From: Ottelia alismoides
Lineage: Eukaryota > Streptophyta > Magnoliopsida > Alismatales > Hydrocharitaceae
Direction: 5' to 3'
Length of the DNA stretch: 64,000 nt
Assembly (NCBI GenBank): GCA_037367405.1
Contig: JAZKJV010002945.1
Span: 305,501 to 369,500 of the forward strand
Shown here: positions 10,980-21,501 of the stretch, in pieces
How positions within the stretch are numbered: the first letter of the stretch is position 1
Layout: the number at the start of each line of letters is the position of its first letter
Program-made: the position numbers and the translations under genes
Notes under the pieces: model-generated
Told to the model about the DNA's origin: nothing
The model's database searches: none
What the model saw: only the letters and a program-made list of their open reading frames with translations

Positions 10980-11535
10980 ACCGACACCTTCACGAAACAA
11001 TAAAAAGAAAGTTACCTTTGACCTTTCGGAAGAGGAATCAGCTGATGATCCCTCATCAGGTCCAGAAAAGGTAGTCTACATGAGTAAAGTTTGTTCGGCA
11101 GCTCTAAACCCATATCTTCGCAAGGATCCAATCTTCAATTCTCGTTGGACAACTCCCGTTCCTTACTATTATTCATCCAAAGCTGATGCTCCTTCCCTCT
11201 TCAAATACACTAGAATTATCTCTTATGAGCTGACTGAGACCGGTGCTTCTGAGTATTCATCGGAGGACAAACTGCTTTACCCCAAGAAGGAACAAATTCT
11301 GAGGAAACGACTGAAGAAATAAAAAGACATGAATATCTGGAGTGTGCCCACTTTCAAATACTATTCCTCTGAGGATAATTCCGATGATGGATATCTTTCA
11401 TCTGACTCAAACACTCCATCCACTATCCATCATGATTTTTCTGAGGAAGACACTGATAATAGTTGGGAATCATATGCTTCATCTCCGTCTCATTATTCCG
11501 ATCTCCCATCGCATGCTCACAAGAAGATCAGCTGA
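10930..11535 (+). pseudogene. X C-terminal Ser/Glu/Asp-rich frame (left copy)
   Basis: This frame is open from 10807, but its first part overlaps the better-supported frame above, so real use probably starts near 10930. It encodes KKVTFDLSEEESADD, a hydrophobic/aromatic stretch (PYYYSSKADAPSLFKY), then a stop at 11320-11322, and continues in the same frame from 11329 with a very acidic Ser-rich tail (YYSSEDNSDDGYLSSDS). No polymerase, integrase or envelope domain is visible. The function is unknown. A lost or captured coding segment specific to this element family is possible. Right copy: 41073-41678. Confidence 0.5.
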
Positions 11536-11605
11536 AAATTGCCTTAATCATCGGCTGCCCATCCTCCCTCCCGACCACATCGAACTCCTTGTACATCTTT
11601 TTCCT

Positions 11606-11955
11606 CTACTTAGGCCAAGGCCTAAGTATAGGGGGGACCGATGCCATTTGTATATAACATTTCCCTCATCACACTTTTCCTTCTCAATCATTCCATTTCC
11701 ACCCTTCTCTTATACTTAGGCTGATCAGAGCCTAAGTATAGGGGGAACCTATGCCTATATGTTTATACTCTCCTCATTCACATATCCCGACCACCTCATT
11801 TTTTTTCTTCTTCTATACTTAGATCGTTCACGGCCTAAGTATAGGGGGCATTCCGAACCATCTTTTTATTTTTCACTCTCTTACGCTTAGCCCAAGCTAT
11901 GTCTTCTTTACGTTTCTTGTGCTCTGAGGACACAGCACTCGCTAAGTATAGGGGG
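11606..11955 (+). repeat. Stem-loop array with repeated PPT-like CTAAGTATAGGGGG (X, left copy)
   Basis: Four units occur in 350 bp, each ending in (C/G)CTAAGTATAGGGGG: 11621-11636, 11731-11745, 11834-11848 and 11941-11955. In the first three the motif is preceded by its partial complement (ACTTAGG or ACTTAGA), giving short hairpins. The fourth has a longer fold around CTTGTGCTCTGAGG...AGCAC. The same core is the true PPT next to the 3' LTR at 13219-13231. The array is shared with G1, Y, Z and W. The right copy is 41749-42098. Confidence 0.85.
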
Positions 11956-13218
11956 TCTGTATATATACTGTGTATATATTTTACCCACATCATGTACTTT
12001 CGCGTAAGTCTATATGTATTTACGGGATGGGAAATTAATTCAAAAAAAAGAAAAAAAAATGCTGCTAACACTGACTGTGCCCAAAATTTTTGAAAAAAAT
12101 GGCTTCTTATTCATCTTTACAAAAAAACTTTTGTGTGTCTGCATTTCACACACCTCCACTTCATCCAGCATCACATGCATTTGCATCTATGAAAAGTTTT
12201 TGGGCTTTGAACCAAGTTATGAGCAGAAACCAAGAGTGGTCTGGACTTGACCTTAATCCATCTAATTTTCAGAGGAACTTCACTGAGAAATAGGATTTCA
12301 GAAGCTTCAGATCTCTGACTTAATTCTTCAATTTCAACATGACAATGTGCAACGTTTAACTCTTAGTGTCTAACCTGGTCGCCTCATTCTGGGTACGACT
12401 CTGGAATAAGGAATTGATTTGTACTCCCGCACTATGCACATAGCTCACCTCAAACGGGGTGTCGGAAGACTGTGCGTGTTTCTTTTCTGGTAGCGTGGAA
12501 ATCTAAATACTGGAGTACGGGTTGAAATAAAGCTTCGGAAAAGGGATGGACGGCTGGGCACAATTTTTTCTAAGACCCCAAAACATGTACGGAAAGAAAG
12601 ATTCTATATCCGTAGGGGCATAATCCAAGCAGAACCACCAAAAATTCCATATACAAAGAAGCATTCTACCAGATAAATATCCGACCAAAAAGGTCCAAGC
12701 TTCAAGAAAATCTTCAGATCTTGGTGGAGACTCAGCTACACTGGCCAGCTTCACAAGGAGAGGTGACTATACTGGCTACCCTCCAGTTCTTTTCTCTTTC
12801 TTCTAACTCCCCCCCCCCTCCAATTCGATTGTAAACACAGCGCGACAGACCTTAGAAGGAAATACCTAACTCTCCGAGGATGAAATACTGGAGAGGAGGT
12901 TTGCGCGGTAGTCCAACATTTTGGGTGGGAAGAGCTAAAACTTTCACACACATGAGTCGATTGTTCAATGTTCATAGGGTATGCTTTGGGAGGAGGATTG
13001 ATCTAAGATGACTTCTGAGCCGAAACTGTGACAATGATGTGTAGAACTTGAGGGTTATTGATTTTAAAATTCTAGGTCTCACAAAAGTTCCGCCACACTA
13101 ATAATCCAAAGGTTGGGTCTAGATTCATTTTCACCTTTAGCTCATGGACTTGGTATGGAACCCAATCTCATTTCACCTCATGGCATTTCTTTTTTATGCT
13201 CAGGGACGAGCATGGTTT
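11956..13218 (+). other. X 3' untranslated internal region (left copy)
   Basis: No credible gene. Segments such as AACCAAGAGTGGTCTGGACTT and the block beginning GGTTGAAATAAAGCTTCGG are also found in Z (about 56560 and 56845-57080). This ties X to Z as a derivative or relative. A poly-C run lies at about 12808-12817. Small frames (for example 12090-12293) are not conserved as protein in Z. Confidence 0.65.
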
Positions 13219-13231
13219 AAGTATAGGGGGA
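13219..13231 (+). other. X polypurine tract (left copy)
   Basis: AAGTATAGGGGGA lies immediately before the 3' LTR and follows GACGAGCATGGTTT. This is the plus-strand priming site. The LTR start after it is mutated to TAATGAATC in this copy; the right copy keeps TGATGAATC. Confidence 0.8.
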
Positions 13232-14500
13232 TAATGAATCTCGGATTCATCACACTAAATCTCATTAATTAAGTTCAAATCCCTCAAAATCAATAGTATT
13301 TCTGCATCTATTCTGCATAATTACCATTCATGCATGTTTACATAAGAATTGCATTTTAGCATAAATTTATGCACAAAATCCAAGCCGAAAATGACATGTA
13401 AATAGCCTAACTTCCTTGATTTTTAACTAATTCATGTTAACTCCGAATGACCCAAAACCACCTCCACTATTTACATATCATTAACAAGAATAAATAAAAA
13501 ATACAAAAATATAACTAACCCAAATAAGTGGACCAAAAACCCGAATCCTAGTTTCGGGATTTCTGTACTAAAAACCCCATATCTTCCCCATCCAGTGTTT
13601 GTTTTCATCCTAATCACTCTTGAACTAATGTACATTCAGCTACCTTCAAAACAAGACCAAGTTCAAGTGAATCGGAGCTCTTATGTGAATGTTGGGTTTT
13701 GGGCCTCTTTTGTACATTTTGTATTTTAGCGGTTTTTGACCTATTATTTTATGTATATAATTAATCTATTTTAGTTTATTTCTTTTTTGTTTGTCTTCTT
13801 TAATGAAAGTTTTATTAAATTGCGTAAAAATCCAAATCTAAATTGAGCTTGAAATCAAAGAAACAAATTGAGTTCGAGTCTTGATTAACCGACTGTACAA
13901 AATTTGTCTTTTCATATTTTAATTTTATCTCTTCTTTTCTTAATTAATAAAAATTCAAAAAATAGCTTAATGTCTAACTATTTATCTTTGATTTCATCAT
14001 ATTTTTTTCCAAATTTTGATCTGGTTTAAAAACGACAAAAAAATATAAAACCCAAAAATCAAGGTATTCTATGTACATGGGATACCCCAAAATTCACTTT
14101 GTACATTTGATTGATTTTGGTATTGATGTCTTCATGAAAGTTGTAGATCTCATCGAGACGAGCAACTTTTTATGAAGAAACTTTTTTGATCTGAGGCCAT
14201 TTGCTATTTTTTATGATTTTACAAAAGATTAATTCTTTGAATTTTGTGGTGCTGATACGTGGCAGCTCCTGGAGCCGCCATGTGTCGCCATTTTTGAGAT
14301 TTTTATATATCGTTTTTATAAAAAAAAAATTAAATGCATGCGCATGTGCAAGGCACATGCCACCCAAGCACGTGCCAAGCACGTGTCGCATCCCCATCCC
14401 CCTTGAGTCACCGCGCGTCCTCCCCTTGGCCGCCCGATCTCGGCCGATCGGACGGCCGAGAACCCATCTTCTTCCCCCGTTCGTCCCCGATATCTATGCC
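13232..14500 (+). repeat. X 3' LTR, left copy, truncated
   Basis: This is the first 1.27 kb of the X 3' LTR, matching 43374-44644. It includes the conserved AAAGTTGTAGATCTC inverted repeat (14133-14170) and a CACGTG-type palindrome cluster (14336-14390). It breaks off at the duplication junction, losing the TATA box and the rest of the LTR. Confidence 0.9.
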
Positions 14501-14505
14501 CAGGC
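14498..14505. other. Tandem-duplication junction (X 3' LTR | copia C 3' LTR)
   Basis: Left of the junction the sequence follows the X 3' LTR (same as 44635-44644). Right of it the sequence follows the copia LTR (same as 33475 onward). Two bases, CA at 14501-14502, fit neither parent and look like filler. There is no long homology between the two parents here, which suggests end joining rather than LTR-LTR recombination. An assembly join of two haplotypes is the alternative. Confidence 0.85.
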
Positions 14506-14766
14506 TGGAGATCATCTCTTAACAATCATTTGATGGTGCTTGATGAGTCCTCATTCTAACTCATTAGATATTCATCCAACCACCAGCCTCTATGATTCAA
14601 TAATTGAATCAACAGATATATGATCATTAAGATGGCCATGGTACATAACCCTAATTGTACTAAGGGATCTATTATGCAAATATTTATTCTTCATTTCAGA
14701 TCAGGGAATGATATTTGCAATAACCTTTATTGCATAATTGCTCGTCGTGGGCTCGCATGTCCAACA
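14503..14766 (-). repeat. Copia element C 3' LTR fragment (right copy)
   Basis: It matches 33475-33739 of the C 5' LTR. On the minus strand it starts TGTTGGACATG at 14766. Only 264 bp remain because the duplication breakpoint falls inside the LTR. Several differences from the 5' LTR are visible in this short stretch, more than between the two duplication copies, so C is older than the duplication. Confidence 0.88.
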
Positions 14767-14776
14767 ATCTCCCACT
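14767..14776 (-). other. Copia element C polypurine tract
   Basis: On the minus strand it reads AGTGGGAGAT directly before the 3' LTR start TGTTGGA. This is the standard plant copia arrangement and it fixes the element orientation. Confidence 0.85.
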
Positions 14777-15298
14777 AGCCTAAGGAGCCATTAATGGGCT
14801 AATCATTTAAACCCACACTCATGTGACAATCATAGGCCATTTAGAAAATAGCTAGGTAAGCTGATCAGTCACTCTATTCTCGCGAGACTATGCCAAGTCC
14901 TTTTACAGCACTTGCATATCGCCAGCAATAGTGCTCGCATCTAAGGCGAATGTTGCATCTTATGCAACCAATACTCAATACAGTCAAAGCAGTTATAATG
15001 ACCTTGATAATATTGCTCAACAATTATTATAACCAGTATTACCATAATCCTTATCAGAATACCCTTATTCCTGGAGATCCCTATCTCCCATGGTATCCGT
15101 AGTTAAGACCTTTTAGATTACTATCTATAAAGTCTTAATCTCTTGAAGATAAGACTTAGAGGTAACTATCTCTAAAGTCTTGTCATCTTTGAAGATATTG
15201 TTATTACTGCAACTAAGTATTTTATCACCATAGTAGGATTAGTAATAGTTTACTACTCCCACTGCATAGCAGACATCTGATTTTTGTACACATATAGC
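14777..15298 (-). pseudogene. Copia C pol, C-terminal remnant (RT end / RNase H), decayed
   Basis: Reading leftward from 15298 on the minus strand gives AICVQKSDVCYAVGVV, matching the copia segment YAM.CTRPDICFAVG.V. Its first half (VYAM) lies across the G1 insertion at 26313. Stops and frameshifts follow, and only scattered RNase H-like similarity remains up to the PPT. Together with 26313-29480 it is one pol gene split by G1. Confidence 0.7.
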
Positions 15299-18136
15299 TG
15301 ACGAATCTCTTATTCATCATGCTAAAAATCTCATATTAAAATCCATGTCTTAACTAATCCCACAAAAACCTCCTTTAATTCTTTATTTTTATCTTGTATC
15401 ATATTGTGTATAACTGACCTTATTTAATTGTTTTTAATTATGTTTATTTTCTTTATATTTATTTTATCATCAAAAACCCCTAAAAATTAGGTTGAGTAAC
15501 TCTCTCTATAATTCCCTAACCACTAAAAAGACTAAAAAATACAAAAACAAATCAAAAGAAAAAAGTCGGTGTTTTTAGCCCTTTAAAAATACCCCCCAAA
15601 AAATTGCTTTTTGTACAAATGATCTCTTTTGGTTTTGTCCAATATGAAAGTTGTAGATCTCTTCGAGACAAGCAACTTTCATGTTTTGGCTTTTTCCTAA
15701 TTTTACCTCGAACTATTTCTTTCCTATTTTTCTTTGTATTTATACTTCCGAATTTTTTTATTGGGCCACGTGGCGCACTCTGTAGCTGCCACGTGGCCCG
15801 CCTCTTCTCTTGCCACCCGGCGCCCTCCTGGGCCTTTGTATCCACTCCGTCCCGCCTCAATCTCCGTCGCCCATCTATCAACCACTTCCAGCCATCAAAT
15901 CTCTCCTGAGATCTAATCTCATCCATCCGCTCCCGCCCATTTTTCAGCCACTCGATCCCCTTCGCATCCTACGACTCCCAACTGTCCATGTCGCCCAATC
16001 TATCCCTACCATTCGATCTCTCCTACCTCTCCATATAGGCCGCTCTTTAGCGCCCATTCCTCACTGCATGATCAGATCCTAAGGATCTAATCTCCACCCT
16101 CTGCTCTCGCACCCATTCCAGTCATTGGATCGTGAGATCTAACGGATCGATCGTCGTCTTCCCGCACCATAACACCTCCCCTCCATCGACCGTTCACCCA
16201 CCATTATCGCTCACCCTACAATAATACCCTCCATCACTCCATGCAATAAACATCCCTATTACAATCCCTCATCATGACCATCTGAAACAACCACCACCTC
16301 CTCCTATTTAACCACCTCCTCCGTTGCCTTCAGCTACATCCCCTATTCTGGGGCTTCGATCCAGCCCCTGGCTCTCTGGTGACAGCGGAGGAGTCCTCGC
16401 AAGGAGGCGACAATGGACGAAGCCCTGGTGTGATCCATGGTAGCTATGCCATGTAAGCTTTGCCACCATGGTGGTTGCTCAAGCTCCAAGGCCCAGCTGA
16501 CCTCGTTGGGCGACGACCCGAGGCTCTCTTGAGCCTCAGCCCAACCTACCTCTTCCGCCAATCGCCTTGCTCTAGCGAGGCAATTATTCCTTTTATTTCT
16601 TCGATTTTTCCCAAACTCATCACTTGCCGCCAACCTCACCTGACTACCCTCCGACCTTCACCAATCATTGAACATCCTCGCCGACCACCTCTCCCTTCTC
16701 CAGAACCTCCCCCTCACTTCGACCCATCTCCTCTTCCACCACCGGAGAAGGAGCCCACGTCCACCACTCTCTCTGCACCATTGGACCACCACTCACCTCA
16801 CATCACTCACTTCACATCTCCACGAAATTCACGCACGCTTCGGCTATCACTTTTAACGACTGCAGGTGAATGGCCAGAGTTTAAGCCACCTCGCCAATCT
16901 CAAGCCTTCACGCTGATCACCATCCTCCACCTCACCATTCCAGACATCGACGGAGCTACGCATGGCCTCCACGAGCTTTGCCAAGAGCGTAGCCATCTTC
17001 CCTGACCTTCAGGCGAGCCAGTGGCGGGCGGTGGAGCTCCACCAAGTTTGCTGGAGCCCCGCCTCCTTTGGTGATACACGACGGAGGAGAAGATATAGGT
17101 ACCGTCCGATCGCTTCGATCGGACAGCTAGCATGACGACATGTGGTGCCCGAGTCTCTCCTCCAGTCCTTTAGTTTCATGTCACACCGAACCTCAATCCA
17201 AACCTCCAGATGCGGCCACGTGTCCCGAACCTGAGGCAGCCTTCCGAGCCTAGTCTCTCACGTGCACAACACGCGGGGTGCTGGGAAAATTACACAAAAG
17301 GCCTTGGAACTATTGATATTTGTAGAATGGTCCCTAGGCACGTGCCTCACGTGTGTGCCTGAGTATTTTACAGGGAGGCCCTCAAAGTTTCTAGAAATTG
17401 CAAAGAGGCCCCTACACATGGAAAAATTATAACGGGGCCCAGGCAGTCTTTGGTATTTGCATTTAGGTCCCTCCAGGGACCTAAATGTAATATTTATCTT
17501 TTTATTTTCTTGTATTTTTATTACAATTATGCCCCTGCATTGTTTTCTTCATAACTTGAGCATCGTAGGTCCAAATTGCATGATTTTAGTGTCGTTTTGA
17601 TCCTTGTTTCATCCTATACATCATAGCATGTTTAATTTTCTCATCTACCACTATTTTAAATGAAGTAAATTTTTGTGATAGATGTTGGTTCTGCTCTCAT
17701 TGATCTTGCTCTAATTTGATGATTGCTCTTCATGTTGTGATTAAATCAACCCTGATTTCTATTGCTATTATGATGCTCATACTTTTAGGGTATTTTTGTA
17801 ATCTTTTGCCTGCGTATAAATTCCTTTGCATTATTTTCATGCATCATATTATAATTGCATAAAAACCAACTAAAAATAGCATGCATCGTATCATTGTGTT
17901 TTAAAATGCATAGTTCATCATGAAGACCTGAAATTGAGAATGTATTCACACTGAGCTCCATTGATTAAAATTCGATAAATAGATGAAGTAGATGTGTCCC
18001 TGTGATCGACCTTGGTAGACTTGCCAAGTATAAATACTCCACAACATTCAAATGATTGTGGTTTTTGCTAAATCGAATTTGCCTCCTATACAACGATAAT
18101 TTCTGATAATTAACGAGGCAAATTTGATGTTCATTA
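15299..18136 (+). repeat. G1 5' LTR (2.84 kb)
   Basis: It starts TGACGAATCTC and ends GTTCATTA, decayed forms of TGATGAAT...ATTCATCA. It pairs with the 3' LTR 20583-26312 once the solo LTR at 21502-24418 is removed. It contains the AAAGTTGTAGATCTC inverted repeat (15644-15683), CACGTGG boxes (about 15768 and 15790), and a pyrimidine-rich domain that yields spurious proline/serine/leucine-rich frames such as 16460-17005. Confidence 0.88.
16313..16322 (+). promoter_or_regulatory. TATA box of the G1 5' LTR
   Basis: CTATTTAACC follows a CCTCCTCC pyrimidine tract about 1 kb into the LTR. The same box in the G1 3' LTR is at 24497-24506. TATA-like boxes occupy comparable positions in the X and Z LTRs. 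Confidence 0.5.
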
Positions 18137-18138
18137 AA

Positions 18139-18156
18139 TGGTGTCGTTGTCGAGGA
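18139..18156 (+). other. G1 primer-binding site (decayed)
   Basis: TGGTGTCGTTGTCGAGGA differs from TGGCGCCGTTGCCGGGGA only by C-to-T and G-to-A transitions. That is the pattern expected from deamination of methylated cytosines in a silenced element. Confidence 0.8.
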
Positions 18157-18508
18157 TACATCTTAACTTAATTTATTTATTGAATTTATCTTTGTTGAAT
18201 AATTTCAAAATTTACAGGTTTTCAATTCATGCATCGTTTCTTGCATCATGTCTGCTGATTAAATTCCACTGCAATTTTATAACTTTTCTCTTTTGTGGTA
18301 GGGCCCATTAAAGTCGAGGATGCTTGACCTTTCATGGAGGTGTGAAGTTGGGAGCTTTTTCTGAAGAGGCCATAGAAGAGTTTGTGAAGAAATTTTAGGA
18401 GCCTTTATCAGTCATCCTGCACTTGCATACTGTAAAAAAAACTTGCATGTGCATATTTATTTTCAGTTTTTGCATGTTGTAAAAAAATATAGATCACTTG
18501 ATGATCTA

Positions 18509-18577
18509 CCCCCCCCCTCCCCCCACACACTTGTACATACACGCTCACCCCCCACCATCTCTCTCAGTATATTTCAC

Positions 18578-18610
<33 letters not shown>

Positions 18611-18662
18611 GTGTGTGTATGTGTGTGTATGTGTATTCACGAACCCCCCCCCCCCCCCCCCC
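18509..18662. repeat. Low-complexity block: poly-C, (CT)n, (GT)n
   Basis: C-runs at about 18509-18524, CT repeats at 18576-18610, GT-rich at 18611-18635, and a run of C at 18644-18662. Open frames across it (18443-18737) are artefacts of the repeats. Confidence 0.9.
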
Positions 18663-18745
18663 ATCTACCCCCTAGCAATCTGTAGAAATACAACACCTCC
18701 CCTTCCACCCTTGTATGATAGTACAGACACCCCCTGACTCAGACC

Positions 18746-18950
18746 ATACTTAGGCTATTTGTAGCCTAAGTATAAGGGGGACCCGCCTGCTCATCCTTCC
18801 CTCAAATTATCTTCTTGTACTCAGGTCAATTTTTGACTAAGTATAGGGGGACCCTCCTCCTCAGTTCCGCTATATCACCCTATATTTGATCGAGCCATGG
18901 CTTCATATCACTTGTGCTATGAGGACATATCGAGATTTAAGTATAGGGGG
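18746..18950 (+). repeat. Stem-loop array with PPT-like motif (G1)
   Basis: Three units occur. The first is a hairpin from ATACTTAGGCT to AGCCTAAGTAT (18746-18773) followed by AAGGGGG. The second is ACTCAGGTCAA...TTGACTAAGTATAGGGGG, ending at 18850. The third ends TTTAAGTATAGGGGG at 18950 after a CTTGTGCTATGAGG segment. The arrangement matches the X array at 11606-11955. Confidence 0.82.
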
Positions 18951-20569
18951 TAGATCGTATATTACTGTATATTTACTTTAGCCATAGGTCATGTTTTAAA
19001 ACTTTTTGAAAATTTTGTTTTTGGGATGGGTTTTGGTAAACATGTGAACTAAGTTTTGTAAAATCCTTGTAAAATTATTTTCTTAAAATTGATGGATTAA
19101 TCTTTGTAAATATCCCTTTAAAAAAAGTTGAAAAATTAAAAAATTAAAACCTTTCTTTGATTTAGACTATGACTACTAGGCTTACTAGACACTTTCAGGA
19201 TACTTTTCATCATTTGAGCCTGGGCCAGTCATTGTCTCTCCGAAGAATTAAAAATTTTTGAAAATTAAAATCAATACAAATCTGCAAAAGTCAAAAATCA
19301 CATAAAAATCACTAACCAAGGAGTTGGGTATGCTTGACACATTCACACTCACTCAAGGCTTGAGGATTTTGAGGACATTGGATTTCTGTGATCTTGAGAG
19401 TCTGAGTTAACATGCCTTAGTCATTAGGGTTTTAATCTTAATTATCCACACTCCTCTAGTTTGAAAGATTTGAGCGCTATATTGCACTCTTCATCTCTAC
19501 TTTAAAAAGAAGATGATCAGCACAGTCACTTCTACAATTGCATGATTGATGAGATGAGTTGAGATATCACTTGAGGAACTAGGACTAGAGATTTGAGTTT
19601 AGACCCGCTCTAATGATATTTGAGGATGGGATAAAGTTAATGAAGGCTTCAGAAAACCTGAGTGTCAGCAAAACTCTAGCCAGTATGTGAACAAGATTTA
19701 TATGTTATCTCTTTGATATTTACCTATGTGCCAGGGGTGATGAAACTTAATGGAAATTGTTGATCAGTGTGCACCAACTTTTGGTAAAAGCAGTGGAGCT
19801 AGCCAACAAAAGAAAAGAAATATCAAACAAAAAGCTCTAAATACCAAAGTCAAATTACAAATGAGCTTCCACCAATGGAGAGCTCTCCCAAACATTTTCA
19901 AAGTGTCCACTTGGACCAAGCGCTAATTAGGACCGAGGAGTCGGGCTGACACCACAAAAAGGGCTCTACATCGTAAGTGATACAAGTCTGGGTGTCGAAG
20001 GTATCTTAGATACTCAGAAAAGACACACCCCAGTGTACTCCCAGATAAACAAGTGCAGACGACTCCAACTCTTTTGACGGACACATTGATCAACAATATA
20101 AAAATTTACATGTGTTGAGTAAAAAGGCACTCGAGAGGCCCCTTGTTCCAATGTGAGGGAGAGAAAAATAGACACAATCCCATGCCCTCCATCATCTGGC
20201 CGTCGATTTAAATTTCAAGTCTGGCAAACTAATGAGACGGTTGACTGAAGCAAGAATAGACTTATTCCCAAGTATTGAGGATGAGGTCTAGAGGAGCGTC
20301 TTTGGGACTGGGACTTTGAGTGATGCCTCGACTCGACTCTCATGAAATGCAGTACACCTAAATTCATAACCTTATATTTTATGTACAAAAAGAGAGTATG
20401 ATAATTAGATAAGTTGGTTTCCTTCTGACTAAGGCTTGGATAAACCCAGAACTTTAGGATCTCTTAAATCACGGGTCTTCGAAAGATCGAGCCTTGAAAT
20501 CTTCACTTGCACTGTCAGGAATTAATCCGACTCCTTCATTCTTTAGATGCTCGAGGACGAGCATGGTTT

Positions 20570-20582
20570 AAGTATAGGGGTA
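20570..20582 (+). other. G1 polypurine tract
   Basis: AAGTATAGGGGTA lies immediately before the 3' LTR (TGATGAATCTC at 20583), preceded by CGAGGACGAGCATGGTTT as in X. Confidence 0.8.
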
Positions 20583-21501
20583 TGATGAATCTCATATCCG
20601 TCATGCTAAAAATCTTATTTAAAACCCATGTCTTAACTAATCCCATAAAAATTTCCTTTAATTCTTTATTTTGATCTTGTATCATATTGTGTATAATTAA
20701 CCTTATTTAATTGTTTTTAATTTCCTTTATTTTCTATGTATTTATTTTATCATAAAAAAACTTCTAAAAATTAGGCTGAGTAACTGTCTATAATTCACTA
20801 GCCATTAAAACACTAAAAAATACAAAAACAAATCAAAAGACAAAAGTCAGTGTTTTAGCCCTTTAAAAATACCCCAAAAAATGTTTTTTGTACAAATGAT
20901 CTCTTTTGGCTTTTTGTCCAACAGTAGATCTCGTCGAGACGAGCAACTTTCATGTTTTGACTTTTTCCTAATTTTGCCTCTAACTATTTCTTTCTTATTT
21001 TTCTTTGTATATATACTTCCGAATTTTCTGATTAGGCCATGTGGCGCTCTCTGGAGCCGCCACGTAGCCTGCCTCTTCTCTTTCCACCCTGTGCCCTCTT
21101 GGGCTGTTGGATCCACTCTGTCCCACCTCAATTTCCGCCGTCCATCTATCAACCACATCCAGCCATCAGATCTCTCTTGAGATCTAATCTCATCCATCCG
21201 CTCCTGCCCATTTTTTAGCCACTCGATCCCCTTCGCATCCTACGACTCCCATCTCTCCACGTCACCCAATCTCTCCCGGCCATTCGATCTCTCCTACCTC
21301 TCCATCTAGGCCGCTCTTTACCGCACATTCCTCACTGCACGATCAGATCCTAAGGATCTCATCTCCACCCTCTGCTCTCGTACCCATTCTAGTCATTGGA
21401 TCGTGGATCCAATGGCTTGATCATCGTCTTCCCGCACCATAACACCTCCCCTCCATCGACCGCTCACCCACCATTCTTGCTCACCCTACAATAATACCCT
21501 C

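Larger units (their letters stand above)
1..14500. repeat. Left copy (3' portion) of a ~30.1 kb tandem segmental duplication
   Basis: This stretch is repeated almost base for base at 30159-44644. The offset drifts only from 30158 to 30144 through small indels. It contains the 5' part of copia element C, the broken Y 3' LTR, and X up to the middle of its 3' LTR. Homology stops abruptly after the TATCTATGCC at 14491-14500. In the right copy X continues past that point to its normal end. Aligning 1-950 by eye I count about 14 substitutions, roughly 1.5%. The left end of this copy lies outside the window. Confidence 0.93.
6141..14500 (+). mobile_element. Element X, left copy (3' LTR truncated by the duplication junction)
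   Basis: X is a gypsy-type LTR element with a perfect 18-base PBS. Its broken coding region contains a protease remnant but no RT, RNase H or integrase, which makes it non-autonomous. Layout: shortened 5' LTR 6141-7169, PBS 7172-7189, leader 7190-8741, frames 8742-11535, stem-loop array 11606-11955, 3' untranslated region, PPT 13219-13231, and a 3' LTR that begins at 13232 and is cut at 14500. The complete right copy is 36283-46351. Confidence 0.88.
18137..20582 (+). other. G1 internal region, no coding capacity
   Basis: 2.45 kb without a recognisable protein. It contains a low-complexity block (see 18509-18662), a stem-loop array (18746-18950) and a 3' region that is the sense counterpart of the Y internal region (46357-47540 and 5365-6140 read on the minus strand). 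It keeps the uninterrupted form of the site where X entered Y: GTGGAGCTAGCC, with GCTAG at 19798-19802. Confidence 0.75.

Noticed and set aside
11606..11955. Regularly repeated motif with spacers, considered as a CRISPR-like array
   Set aside because: Units are 15 bp hairpin-associated motifs with unequal spacing in a plant retrotransposon, with no cas genes. The motif matches the element's own PPT.
14503..14766. Interpretation of the left and right X/C blocks as two independent insertions of the same composite
   Set aside because: Both blocks contain the same C-in-Y and X-in-Y junctions, the same 84 bp patch and the same in-frame TAG. One duplication explains all of these; separate insertions would not.
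18443..18737. Plus-strand frames across 18443-18737
   Set aside because: Translation of poly-C, CT and GT repeats.
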